Assembly (NCBI GenBank): GCA_046710445.1
Contig: JBKEHD010000007.1
Location: 1-42,399 of the forward strand
DNA: 42,399 nucleotides
DNA from: JBKEHD01 sp046710445
Lineage (GTDB): Bacteria > Pseudomonadota > Alphaproteobacteria > Rickettsiales > Midichloriaceae
Direction: 5' to 3'
A model generated the notes under the pieces. It ran no database searches. It had not been told where the DNA came from and worked only from the letters and a program-made list of their open reading frames with translations. Positions within the stretch are counted from its first letter, which is position 1, and each line of letters opens with the position of its first letter. Of this stretch, positions 27,015-33,621 are shown piece by piece. The translations under genes were made by a program, and so were the position numbers.

Positions 27015-27049
27015 AAAAAAGCCACATTTCATTTCTAGTGTGGCTTTTT
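27015..27049 (+). terminator. Rho-independent terminator of the GH64-OMP operon
   Basis: A 6-bp GC-rich stem GCCACA (27021-27026) / TGTGGC (27039-27044) is extended by AAAAA/TTTTT, with a 12-nt loop and a T5 tract at the end. It starts about 14 nt after the barrel gene stop. A classic intrinsic terminator, possibly bidirectional because of the A-run. Confidence 0.9.
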
Positions 27050-27172
27050 GCCAAACCACCCTTATACTATTCAGAATAATCTTTGTGTTTTATAAACAAC
27101 AAATATAATCTCTCCTTCATTTTTACACTCATATCATATCCCATAAAAGACTACTCATTCCTGAATTAGTTC

Positions 27173-27201
27173 TTGAATATAAGACGCTTTACTGATATAA
27201 A
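27173..27201 (+). promoter_or_regulatory. promoter of the TrcR-like gene
   Basis: -35 TTGAAT (27173-27178), 17-nt spacer, -10 TATAAA (27196-27201), followed by the ATG at 27232. The leader would be about 25 nt. The rest of the 180-bp gap after the terminator shows nothing else recognisable. Confidence 0.65.
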
Positions 27202-27231
27202 TCAGGTTGAAGTTTCTTAACTAAAATTGAT

Positions 27232-27786
27232 ATGCATTATCCCTTAATGCCAAAAGCTACTGCTATTTGGTTAATTGACAATACCTCTTTAACATTTAAG
27301 CAAATATCTGATTTTTGTGGCCTACATCCACTTGAAGTTCAAGGAATTGCCGATGGTGAAGTTTCTCAAGGTATAAAAGGGGTGAATCCTATAACCCATG
27401 GTCAGTTGACAAAAGAAGATATTAAAAAATGTGAACAAGATAGTAACGAGCATTTATCTCTATCTCACTCCGCTATCAAATTGATGAATGAGCAGAAGGT
27501 TAACAATAAAAAAGGGAAATATATTCCTATAGCAAGAAGACAAGATAAACCAAATGCTATAGCATGGCTTATTCAAAACTATAAAGAATTGTCAGATGGA
27601 CAAATATCTAAATTAATAGGTAGTACCAAAAATACAATTGAATTGATTAAAACAAAAACACATTGGAACTACAACAATATTCGACCAAAAGATCCTGTAT
27701 TGTTAGGATTATGCACACAAAAAGATCTAGATACTCTTTACGAAAAAATACTAAAGAATAAAGAAAAGGAAAAAGCAAATAAATAG
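27232..27786 (+). CDS. trcR: TrcR/DUF1013 family cell-cycle transcriptional regulator
   Basis: 184 residues. The protein matches the alphaproteobacterial DUF1013 family, whose members begin with a short Met-x-x-Pro-Leu-Met-Pro-Lys-Ala-Thr-Ala segment, as seen here (PLMPKATAIWLIDNTSLTF). Two helix-turn-helix-like halves are visible: QISDFCGLHPLEVQGIADGE and QISKLIGSTKNTIELIKTKTH. The spacer with ITHGQLTKEDIKKCE is also typical. Family members are linked to cell-cycle transcription in alphaproteobacteria. The ATG at 27232 fits the family N-terminus; an internal ATG (27247) is possible. Monocistronic, with its own promoter. Confidence 0.88.
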   Translation: MHYPLMPKATAIWLIDNTSLTFKQISDFCGLHPLEVQGIADGEVSQGIKGVNPITHGQLTKEDIKKCEQDSNEHLSLSHSAIKLMNEQKVNNKKGKYIPIARRQDKPNAIAWLIQNYKELSDGQISKLIGSTKNTIELIKTKTHWNYNNIRPKDPVLLGLCTQKDLDTLYEKILKNKEKEKANK

Positions 27787-27877
27787 AGCGGTATCAATAA
27801 TGAGATAATCGTTAAAGATTAAACTGACCTACCTTTACTTCTCTCTCTTCATAATTTTTAATAGCTCTAATTGTAAC

Positions 27878-27896
27878 TGTTGCTAAAATCAGCCAT
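27878..27896. repeat. dispersed repeat copy 1, possible insertion-element remnant
   Basis: TGTTGCTAAAATCAGCCAT matches 29412-29430 with two mismatches, and similarity continues weakly on both sides for a total of about 40-45 bp. On the minus strand a short frame here reads TWLILATVTIRAIKNYEER, reminiscent of a transposase C-terminus but too short to identify. The two copies flank the lipoprotein gene pair in the same orientation. Confidence 0.45.
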
Positions 27897-28009
27897 GTAT
27901 TTTGTCAATACAAAAAATAATAGTTATACTTATTCCAAATAAAAGATTTAGAAATACAAAGCCAATTCGTACTGCATAGAAAAAGAGGGGGATTAGCTAT
28001 TTATGTAGT

Positions 28010-28687
28010 TCAATTTAAATTACAATACTCTTTTTTAAGAACGCCCTCTTTACAAAGTTTGTTCATTGATAATTGATATTTTATTAACTTCAAATTAAAA
28101 AATTCTCCCTTAAAATATACTGTCCCAGGCTCATAAAACCTTCCTTTTTTTAACTTTGGCAATAAATATGAATAGTTACTTTTTTCTAATTCATATTTTA
28201 CTTGGTCAAATTCATCATAATATTTAAATTCTAAAGAATTAGTAGCACTAATATCTAATCTCCCTAACCCTTTTACTTCCCCACCTTTAATATAGAAAGC
28301 TCCATACTTTATTAAACAAGAATCTTTTTTATATTCAATTCCAGGATTTGGATAATATTTTTGTGATGAATTTAAAAAAGTTAGCGGATCTGTTATTATT
28401 TTATCTATGTAGTAAAAACCAGGCTCAAGAAAAAAGATTCGATAATTATTCATCTTATCACCATTTAATTTAAATGAATGGTAAATTTTTTCTTGGTTAT
28501 TAGATTCTACTAATTTCCTTAGCTCTATACGTATCATTGAGCTTGCTTTTACAGATGAATCTATAACACTAAATACCGCCGCTCCTTTTTCACCTTTATT
28601 AAACAATTCTCTATTTGACGTACAACTAGAAAAAACCAAAAGACTAAGAATTGCTAAGAAATTAAATTTATCTACAAAAATTTTCAT
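28010..28687 (-). CDS. lipoprotein, paralogue of the next gene
   Basis: 225 residues. A signal peptide with lipobox FSSC (Cys 22) marks it as a lipoprotein. The family is unknown to me. It shares a clear pattern with the upstream neighbour: LEPGFYYID, YPNPG, KGGEVKGLG, FKYYDEF, LEKSNYSYLLPKLKKGRF, and a C-terminal KLCKEG with a late Cys. The pair arose by tandem duplication. The start codon lies inside the end of the upstream gene (20-nt overlap), so translation is probably coupled. Location should be the inner or outer membrane facing the periplasm or surface; a role in envelope or host contact is only a guess. Confidence 0.8.
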   Translation of the reverse strand: MKIFVDKFNFLAILSLLVFSSCTSNRELFNKGEKGAAVFSVIDSSVKASSMIRIELRKLVESNNQEKIYHSFKLNGDKMNNYRIFFLEPGFYYIDKIITDPLTFLNSSQKYYPNPGIEYKKDSCLIKYGAFYIKGGEVKGLGRLDISATNSLEFKYYDEFDQVKYELEKSNYSYLLPKLKKGRFYEPGTVYFKGEFFNLKLIKYQLSMNKLCKEGVLKKEYCNLN

Positions 28688-29294
28688 TCACTTTACCTTC
28701 TTTACATAATTTTTTTATTAGAGAGTCCTTTTCACTTTTTTCTTTATCAAGCAGTACAAATTTCTGATCTTTAAATGCCACTGTACTACCACGCATAAAG
28801 AATTTTCCTCTTTTGAGTTTCGATGCTAATTCTGGATAAGGACTTTTTTCTAAATCTCGTTTAATATTTTGAAAATCTTCATAAAAATCAAATTGCTGTG
28901 TATAGCTATTTATATTTAAAACCCCAATAGCTAAAATTTCTCCACCCTTTACCTCAAACCCACCAAATAAAAGCTTATCATTTTTCAATCCAGGACTTGG
29001 ATATGATCTTATAATATTATAAGAAGAAGAACTAAGGTATATTGTATCTAAATAATATATTCCTGGTTCCAAACACATAATTTTATACTTATTTGAATAA
29101 TAATCATACCCATTTTCATAAACTGACTTATCACTCGCCAACTTTCTAAGAATAAAATTTTGCCTTAAATCTTGATCTTTAACTGTAAAAAAAACTACAC
29201 CCTTCTTTTTTTGTTCAAATTCATCTTTCTTAAAATCAAAGTTTGCAGAACAGCTAGTTAATATTATGCACAAAACAAAAAAAAGTATTCTCAT
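28668..29294 (-). CDS. lipoprotein, paralogue of the following gene
   Basis: 208 residues from ATG 29294, chosen because the lipoprotein signal (MRILFFVLCIILTSC, Cys 15) starts there; a GTG at 29318 would add eight residues. Shared blocks with the downstream gene are LEPGIYYLD, YPSPG, GGFEVKGGEI, FDFYEDF, LEKSPYPELASKLKRGKF and KLCKEG plus a terminal Cys. No known domain is recognised. Both genes likely form a two-gene operon that overlaps by 20 nt. The gene pair is flanked by a ~40-bp dispersed repeat. Confidence 0.78.
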   Translation of the reverse strand: MRILFFVLCIILTSCSANFDFKKDEFEQKKKGVVFFTVKDQDLRQNFILRKLASDKSVYENGYDYYSNKYKIMCLEPGIYYLDTIYLSSSSYNIIRSYPSPGLKNDKLLFGGFEVKGGEILAIGVLNINSYTQQFDFYEDFQNIKRDLEKSPYPELASKLKRGKFFMRGSTVAFKDQKFVLLDKEKSEKDSLIKKLCKEGKVNENFCR

Positions 29295-29411
29295 ATCAAA
29301 ATCTAAATAAAATACCACAGGAATATATATCGTATTTCACCACTTTTCAATATTTTTTCTTCTTTTTTATAATAATTATTTTGGATTTGTTGTAAATTTA
29401 TATAAGTACTA

Positions 29412-29430
29412 TGTTGCTAAAATAAACCAT
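29412..29430. repeat. dispersed repeat copy 2, possible insertion-element remnant
   Basis: TGTTGCTAAAATAAACCAT, the partner of 27878-27896, 1,534 bp away in the same orientation. On the minus strand it reads KIWFILAT then stop, close to TWLILAT in the other copy, so both may derive from the same coding end. The surrounding 29295-29516 stretch holds no gene I can support. Confidence 0.45.
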
Positions 29431-29516
29431 ATTTTATAGCACATAAAGATTAATAGAGAAATATACACAGGCTCAAGGTCGTTATGTTAATTAAAATATT
29501 AAAATGAATAATGGTA

Positions 29517-29771
29517 TCAATCATTTGGCATTATTGAATTTATGATCTCCTTACCATCTTTATCAATACATACGCCATCACTTACTACAACAACATATGA
29601 ATCCCTAGCTTTTCTTTTGCTATCAATGTCTCCCCTATAAATAAAAACTGCGTTTTGCAAATTATTTGTGTCATACCAACACCAACCAAGATTAGATTTA
29701 GTAGGTCTATCGACCCAGTGTTTTTCAATATTTTCAGGCCTTTCTTTCCCAATAAAAAGCTCTGATTCCCC
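29517..29771 (-). pseudogene. 3' remnant of a gene, no start codon
   Basis: An 84-codon open frame on the minus strand begins right after an in-frame TGA (29772-29774) and has no ATG, GTG or TTG in a usable place near its start. Its translation looks like real protein: GWCWYDTNNLQNAVFIYRGD, then DSYVVVVSDGVCIDKDGKEI. The Gly-Trp-x-Trp...Asn-Ala-Val-x-Ile-Tyr-x-Gly-Asp...Tyr-Val-Val-Val...Asp-Gly-Lys pattern recalls, from memory, short modules at the C-terminal end of bacterial polymorphic toxin or adhesin proteins; this match is uncertain. The rest of the gene is absent, cut just before the regulatory array at 29897, so I call it a decayed remnant. Confidence 0.5.
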
Positions 29772-29896
29772 TCACTTTAAACACCCAATGAGTTTTTTAT
29801 ATATTTGTAGAAAAAATGAAAATAAGAACCGGAAAATATGATTTTTCTATAGTAGAAAAATTAGCATGATACAATTGGCTCAACATTTCCGATTTA

Positions 29897-29951
29897 AATC
29901 TTAACGCAATCTTAACGCAATCTTAACGCAATCTTAACACTTTCTTAACAT
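29897..29951 (+). promoter_or_regulatory. array of five CtrA-type half-sites (TTAAC, 11-bp period)
   Basis: TTAA(C) starts at 29901, 29912, 29923, 29934 and 29945, always 11 bp apart, so every neighbouring pair is TTAA-N7-TTAA, the consensus box of the cell-cycle regulator CtrA. The first three 11-mers AATCTTAACGC are identical, the fourth has one change, the fifth is diverged but keeps CTTAAC. A -10-like TATAGT (29960-29965) follows, so the last half-sites cover the -35 region, the position of activating CtrA boxes. The ATG of the helical-repeat gene lies 81 bp after the array. Confidence 0.75.
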
Positions 29952-30031
29952 TTCTTCTATATAGTACAAATCATAAACTTAAAGCTAAATTATGACTTTA
30001 GGTAAAATACACTTAAACAAAGGTAAATATT

Positions 30032-31225
30032 ATGTCAATAGAAACGAAAAAAATATCTTATTCTTCATTAAATACAAGCAAAGAGATAGTTAGTGAAATA
30101 ATATCTCATTTACGTGAAATTGGTGACCAAAGCGATTATTCACTAAAAACTGATAAGCTAAAATTATTAGCTACTTTAAATTTTCAATTTGATAACATAT
30201 CTACCGATGGTATCGTTAAATTGGTAAAAAATGGCATAACAACCAAAACATTGTCTGAATTTGGAGTGAATTTCAAGAAATTAAACCCCTCAGATATTAA
30301 ACATTTAGTGAGAAAGTTAGGAGCTTCATCAATAAAAGATTTGGAAGAAATATCAGAACCTTTTCGTAATATGCCAACTAAAGATTTGCACAACATACTA
30401 TTAGAGCATGGTAGCGAAACAATTAAATATCTTAGTGATTGTAAAGGAGTGAATTTCCAAGATTTGGATGGACAATTATTATTAAATAAATTTGGTCTTA
30501 AAACAATACAGATTCTCAAGGATAGTGGCATAAATTTCTATATGAAAAATTATGATATAATAAATGTTATAGATAAATTTATGGATAAAGAATGCAATCC
30601 ATACAATATTCATCATAAAGCAGCTGTGAAAATCTTTATGGAAAGCAACACTATGATCTATGCTATAGAAAAATATAATATCCCCAAATGTATAAATCAA
30701 GTACACATGGAAATTAACGCTGTTAAAAAAGCTGCTGAAGATAAGGTTGCGGCAATCATATCTGAAAATCTTAAGAATACGTGTTATATATCGTCTTTTA
30801 CTCTTGAGGAATTAAAACAAGCTGATTTCAACTTTACTATCTCAAAAGCTAAAGATGCAAAAACCGCTAAGCTATTGAATACTGTAAAAGAACTTATTAA
30901 TTTAAAGGGTTACAATTCTATTCTCGAATCCAAATTAGACAAGTGTCTTGCTGAAAAAGATTATATGGCTTCTTCTATGAAAACAGTAAAAAATATAGCA
31001 GAAGTTTTCATTAAATTAAATTTTGAACAAAGCTTAGACAGCACACCAACATGTTCTTATAATAATTTTTTGCCATTTATAAAAAGTGAAAATTTTGCAT
31101 TGACGGTAACAGATGGATCGGATAACACATTACCAATATGTACTTTAAATAATGATAGCGCTGGATATGCAGTCGTTCTGTATAATGATACCTTAAATAT
31201 GTGTGTTATTAACGATGAGATGTAA
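30032..31225 (+). CDS. helical-repeat protein of unknown function, probable CtrA target
   Basis: 397 residues, start with AAAGG 8 nt before ATG. No signal peptide or membrane segment. Residues ~55-180 hold about four degenerate repeats of ~30 residues with the pattern D(I/L)xxLVxxxGxxT(I/L)KxLxxxGVNFxxL: examples are KTLSEFGVNFKKLNP, SDIKHLVRKLGASSIKDLEE, NILLEHGSETIKYL and KFGLKTIQILKDSGINF. Such helix-turn-helix repeats usually form binding solenoids. The middle is helical; the last ~60 residues are beta-like with a few Cys. No family is recognised. The CtrA array upstream and the hairpin downstream make it a single-gene unit, likely expressed at a defined developmental stage. Confidence 0.75.
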   Translation: MSIETKKISYSSLNTSKEIVSEIISHLREIGDQSDYSLKTDKLKLLATLNFQFDNISTDGIVKLVKNGITTKTLSEFGVNFKKLNPSDIKHLVRKLGASSIKDLEEISEPFRNMPTKDLHNILLEHGSETIKYLSDCKGVNFQDLDGQLLLNKFGLKTIQILKDSGINFYMKNYDIINVIDKFMDKECNPYNIHHKAAVKIFMESNTMIYAIEKYNIPKCINQVHMEINAVKKAAEDKVAAIISENLKNTCYISSFTLEELKQADFNFTISKAKDAKTAKLLNTVKELINLKGYNSILESKLDKCLAEKDYMASSMKTVKNIAEVFIKLNFEQSLDSTPTCSYNNFLPFIKSENFALTVTDGSDNTLPICTLNNDSAGYAVVLYNDTLNMCVINDEM

Positions 31226-31544
31226 GAATGTATTCTCTATCTAGCCTAAGGTTATAGAAGTTGAAAAATGCTAATTATTTTAGGGTGTATTGATTTGACG
31301 CAGTTCAAATCAATACATCCAGTTTTTACTGCTAAGTATTTTAATTTTCTATTTTGCTTTTTCAATATTTTTAGCTTTTTTAATTACCTCATATATTCCA
31401 TAAGGTTACTAAGTACTCTCTACTATAATCCCTATAAAAAGTTAAATTCACTACTTTGCAAAACATTTTTCTATTTTTTACAACTATCAAAATTGTATTA
31501 AAATTTAGGTAAATCTAAATTATCAGATCCACCTATCACCTATT
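31226..31544. other. gene-free stretch between convergent genes
   Basis: Apart from the strong hairpin at 31283-31320 I see nothing. A plus-strand frame from 31268 encodes a Phe/Leu/Tyr-rich 77-residue peptide, but it contains the hairpin and has no ribosome site, so it is not called. Confidence 0.6.
31283..31325 (+). terminator. long hairpin terminator after the helical-repeat gene
   Basis: Arms TGTATTGATTTGA (31286-31298) and TCAAATCAATACA (31305-31317) pair perfectly over 13 bp, extended by one G-T and two G-C pairs (31283-31285 with 31318-31320), loop 6 nt. TTTTT follows at about 31323. It begins ~58 nt after the stop codon. The arm length is unusual for a terminator, and it could act for both strands. 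Confidence 0.65.
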
Positions 31545-31973
31545 TTATTTATCGGTATAAATTTTTTCTGTCCTTTCGTGTTCTTCTTGAGCTTCTATGC
31601 TTAATGTAGCAATTGGTCTTGCTTCAAGTCTTTTTATGCCTATTGGCTCGAAACTTTTTACACAAAACCCGTAATTTCCAGTTTTAATCCTATGCAAGGC
31701 AGCTTCTATCTTATTCATTAATTTTCTATATCTATCTCTTGTCCTCAATTCAAAATTCACCTCTGTTTCTATAGAAGCCCTATGATTAAGATCTGGTTCA
31801 TTTAATTTTCCATGTTTCAAATGATCTATAGTCTCCTTAGATTCTTCACCTAAATCATCTCTCCACTTAATAAGCTTCTGTCTAAAATATTCAAGCTGGA
31901 AATTATTCATGTATTCAGATTCATTATCTGAGGGCATATAATTTTCAGGCAAGTCTATAATTTTCTCACTCAT
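31545..31973 (-). CDS. dksA: DksA/TraR family transcription factor
   Basis: 142 residues. DksA enters the RNA polymerase secondary channel and with ppGpp adjusts rRNA and amino-acid promoters. The coiled coil (about 22-100) and the RLEARPIATLS zinc-finger-fold region are clear. Of the four Zn cysteines only C104 remains; the others are S107, S125 and A128, which is common in alphaproteobacterial DksA. At the coiled-coil tip the motif is D61-L-N-H64-R-A, where E. coli has DxxDRA: the second Asp, important for activity there, is His. A good AGGAG site precedes the ATG. It follows pepA by 15 nt, so both are likely in one transcript. Confidence 0.93.
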   Translation of the reverse strand: MSEKIIDLPENYMPSDNESEYMNNFQLEYFRQKLIKWRDDLGEESKETIDHLKHGKLNEPDLNHRASIETEVNFELRTRDRYRKLMNKIEAALHRIKTGNYGFCVKSFEPIGIKRLEARPIATLSIEAQEEHERTEKIYTDK

Positions 31974-31988
31974 GCTTTCACTCCTAAA

Positions 31989-33467
31989 TTATTCATAATT
32001 CTTAATTAAAAATTCATTTAATAACCTAACTCCATATCCAGTAGCTCCTTTTGGCGATATGCTATTACCATTATCTAACCAATTTACCCCAGCTATATCT
32101 AGATGTGCCCACTCACATTTTTCATCTTTTACAAATCTATGTAAAAACTGTGCAGCTGTAATACTACCTGCACCTCTTTTACCTGTATTGCTTATGTCCG
32201 CTATATTAGAATTTATCATTCCATCATAACAATCTTCTATAGGTAATCTCCATAGTTTCTCCCCTACATCCTCTCCAACATCATGTAATTTCTTAGATAA
32301 TTCATCACTATTACTAAACATACCAGCTTTCTTATCACCTAAAGCAACTACAATAGATCCTGTTAATGTAGCTAAATCTATTAATATTTTTGGCTTATAC
32401 ATTTCTTGAGTGTACCACATAACGTCAGCCAACAATAATCTACCTTCTGCATCAGTATTATCAACTTCTATAGTTTGACCAGACATAGATGTGATAACAT
32501 CACCAGGTCTTTGAGCATTACTTGATGGCATATTTTCTGCTAATCCAATTGCTCCTATTACATTTACTTTAGCGTTTCTTTCCGCAAGTGATTTTAGTAA
32601 CCCAGTTACAGCAGCAGCACCACCCATATCATATTTCATAAGAGCTATAGATGGACCAGATGGTTTTAAATTTATCCCACCTGAATCAAAAGTCACACCT
32701 TTTCCCACAAAAACTATAGGAGGCTCGCTTTTTAAATCTTTATTTCCTATCCATTCCATTATAACAACATAAGGCTCATTAATACTACCTTGTGCTACTG
32801 CAAGAATAGCATTCATCTTTAATTCTTCTAACTTGCTCTTTTCTAAAACTGTAACCTTTACACCCAACTCTTTAAGATTTTCACAAACATGGACAAAATC
32901 TTTAGGTGTTAATTTATTACCGGGCTCAGAAACTAAATCTCTTGCAAAAAGTGTTGAATTAACTATCACTTCTCTTTCTCTAAATAATTCTTCCAATTTA
33001 GCATTATCACGATCAGTACTTACAATCACATGATCTAAATATAATTTATGTTTAGATTTTTTGTTATCAAAATACTTATTAAACGAATAATTTTTCAACT
33101 TAATCCCTTCAAGAATAGCACTAATAAAATCGTCTTCTTCTTCTACAAATATCTCAGCATCTACTATTTTCATACTATTTAATTGAGTAGCAATCTTTCC
33201 ACCCATATTACATATCTTTTCTCTAGATAATTTTTTACTAGATTTTAGTCCATAAAAAATTAATTTTTTAAATTCTCCATTTATTTCAATAGATACTATT
33301 TCTGCTTCACCATATTTACATTGAAAATTTGAAGAAATTTTTAAATTTCCAACTATTTGCTTATGATACTGCTCTAAACATTTATGTATGCTATTTAAAT
33401 CATTAATAAAAAATATGTTTACAACGTTTTTTCCAATAGATGCTTCTTTTTTAAATGTATATTTCAT
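31989..33467 (-). CDS. pepA: leucyl aminopeptidase (M17)
   Basis: 492 residues. A cytosolic two-metal aminopeptidase that frees N-terminal residues, useful for recycling peptides. The catalytic domain shows VGKGVTFDSGG (K256, D261) and NTDAEGRLLLADV (starting N337, with D339, E341 and R343), the metal and active-site set of the family. The N-terminal ~150 residues are the less conserved hexamer-forming domain. The start ATG has no own ribosome site but overlaps by 4 nt the stop of a 14-codon frame with an AGGAG site, so translation may be coupled. dksA follows 15 nt later. Confidence 0.97.
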   Translation of the reverse strand: MKYTFKKEASIGKNVVNIFFINDLNSIHKCLEQYHKQIVGNLKISSNFQCKYGEAEIVSIEINGEFKKLIFYGLKSSKKLSREKICNMGGKIATQLNSMKIVDAEIFVEEEDDFISAILEGIKLKNYSFNKYFDNKKSKHKLYLDHVIVSTDRDNAKLEELFREREVIVNSTLFARDLVSEPGNKLTPKDFVHVCENLKELGVKVTVLEKSKLEELKMNAILAVAQGSINEPYVVIMEWIGNKDLKSEPPIVFVGKGVTFDSGGINLKPSGPSIALMKYDMGGAAAVTGLLKSLAERNAKVNVIGAIGLAENMPSSNAQRPGDVITSMSGQTIEVDNTDAEGRLLLADVMWYTQEMYKPKILIDLATLTGSIVVALGDKKAGMFSNSDELSKKLHDVGEDVGEKLWRLPIEDCYDGMINSNIADISNTGKRGAGSITAAQFLHRFVKDEKCEWAHLDIAGVNWLDNGNSISPKGATGYGVRLLNEFLIKNYE

Positions 33468-33508
33468 AATAAATTAGTATTTAATTTCTTTAGCGCTATG
33501 TATAACAT
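33464..33508 (-). CDS. possible 14-codon leader peptide coupled to pepA
   Basis: ATG at 33508 is preceded by AGGAG (33512-33516, 3 nt away). The frame reads MLYIALKKLNTNLL and stops with TGA at 33464-33466, which overlaps the pepA ATG as ATGA. Because pepA itself has no ribosome site, re-initiation from this frame is plausible. The peptide shows no run of a single regulatory codon, so attenuation is not indicated. Could be chance in AT-rich DNA. Confidence 0.35.
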   Translation of the reverse strand: MLYIALKKLNTNLL

Positions 33509-33621
33509 ATTCTCCTAAAATTCAAACAACAATCTTAACAACTTAAAGTTGCTATATATAATTATGCATGAATTTTATTTTCCAGCAACTATTTTTCTAA
33601 TTTTTTATGACTTTAGGGTTT

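Noticed and set aside
29897..29951. CRISPR array
   Set aside because: The unit is 11 bp with no spacers; the constant TTAA-N7-TTAA geometry fits regulator boxes and not a CRISPR.
30482..30706. 74-codon minus-strand frame
   Set aside because: Inside the helical-repeat gene on the other strand; no start signal or domain.
31268..31501. 77-codon plus-strand frame
   Set aside because: Starts inside the terminator region and contains the whole hairpin; Phe/Leu/Tyr-rich by AT composition; no ribosome site.
31545..31973. Loss of zinc cysteines in DksA as a novelty
   Set aside because: Alphaproteobacterial DksA proteins commonly lack most of these cysteines; only the tip Asp-to-His change is kept as a finding.
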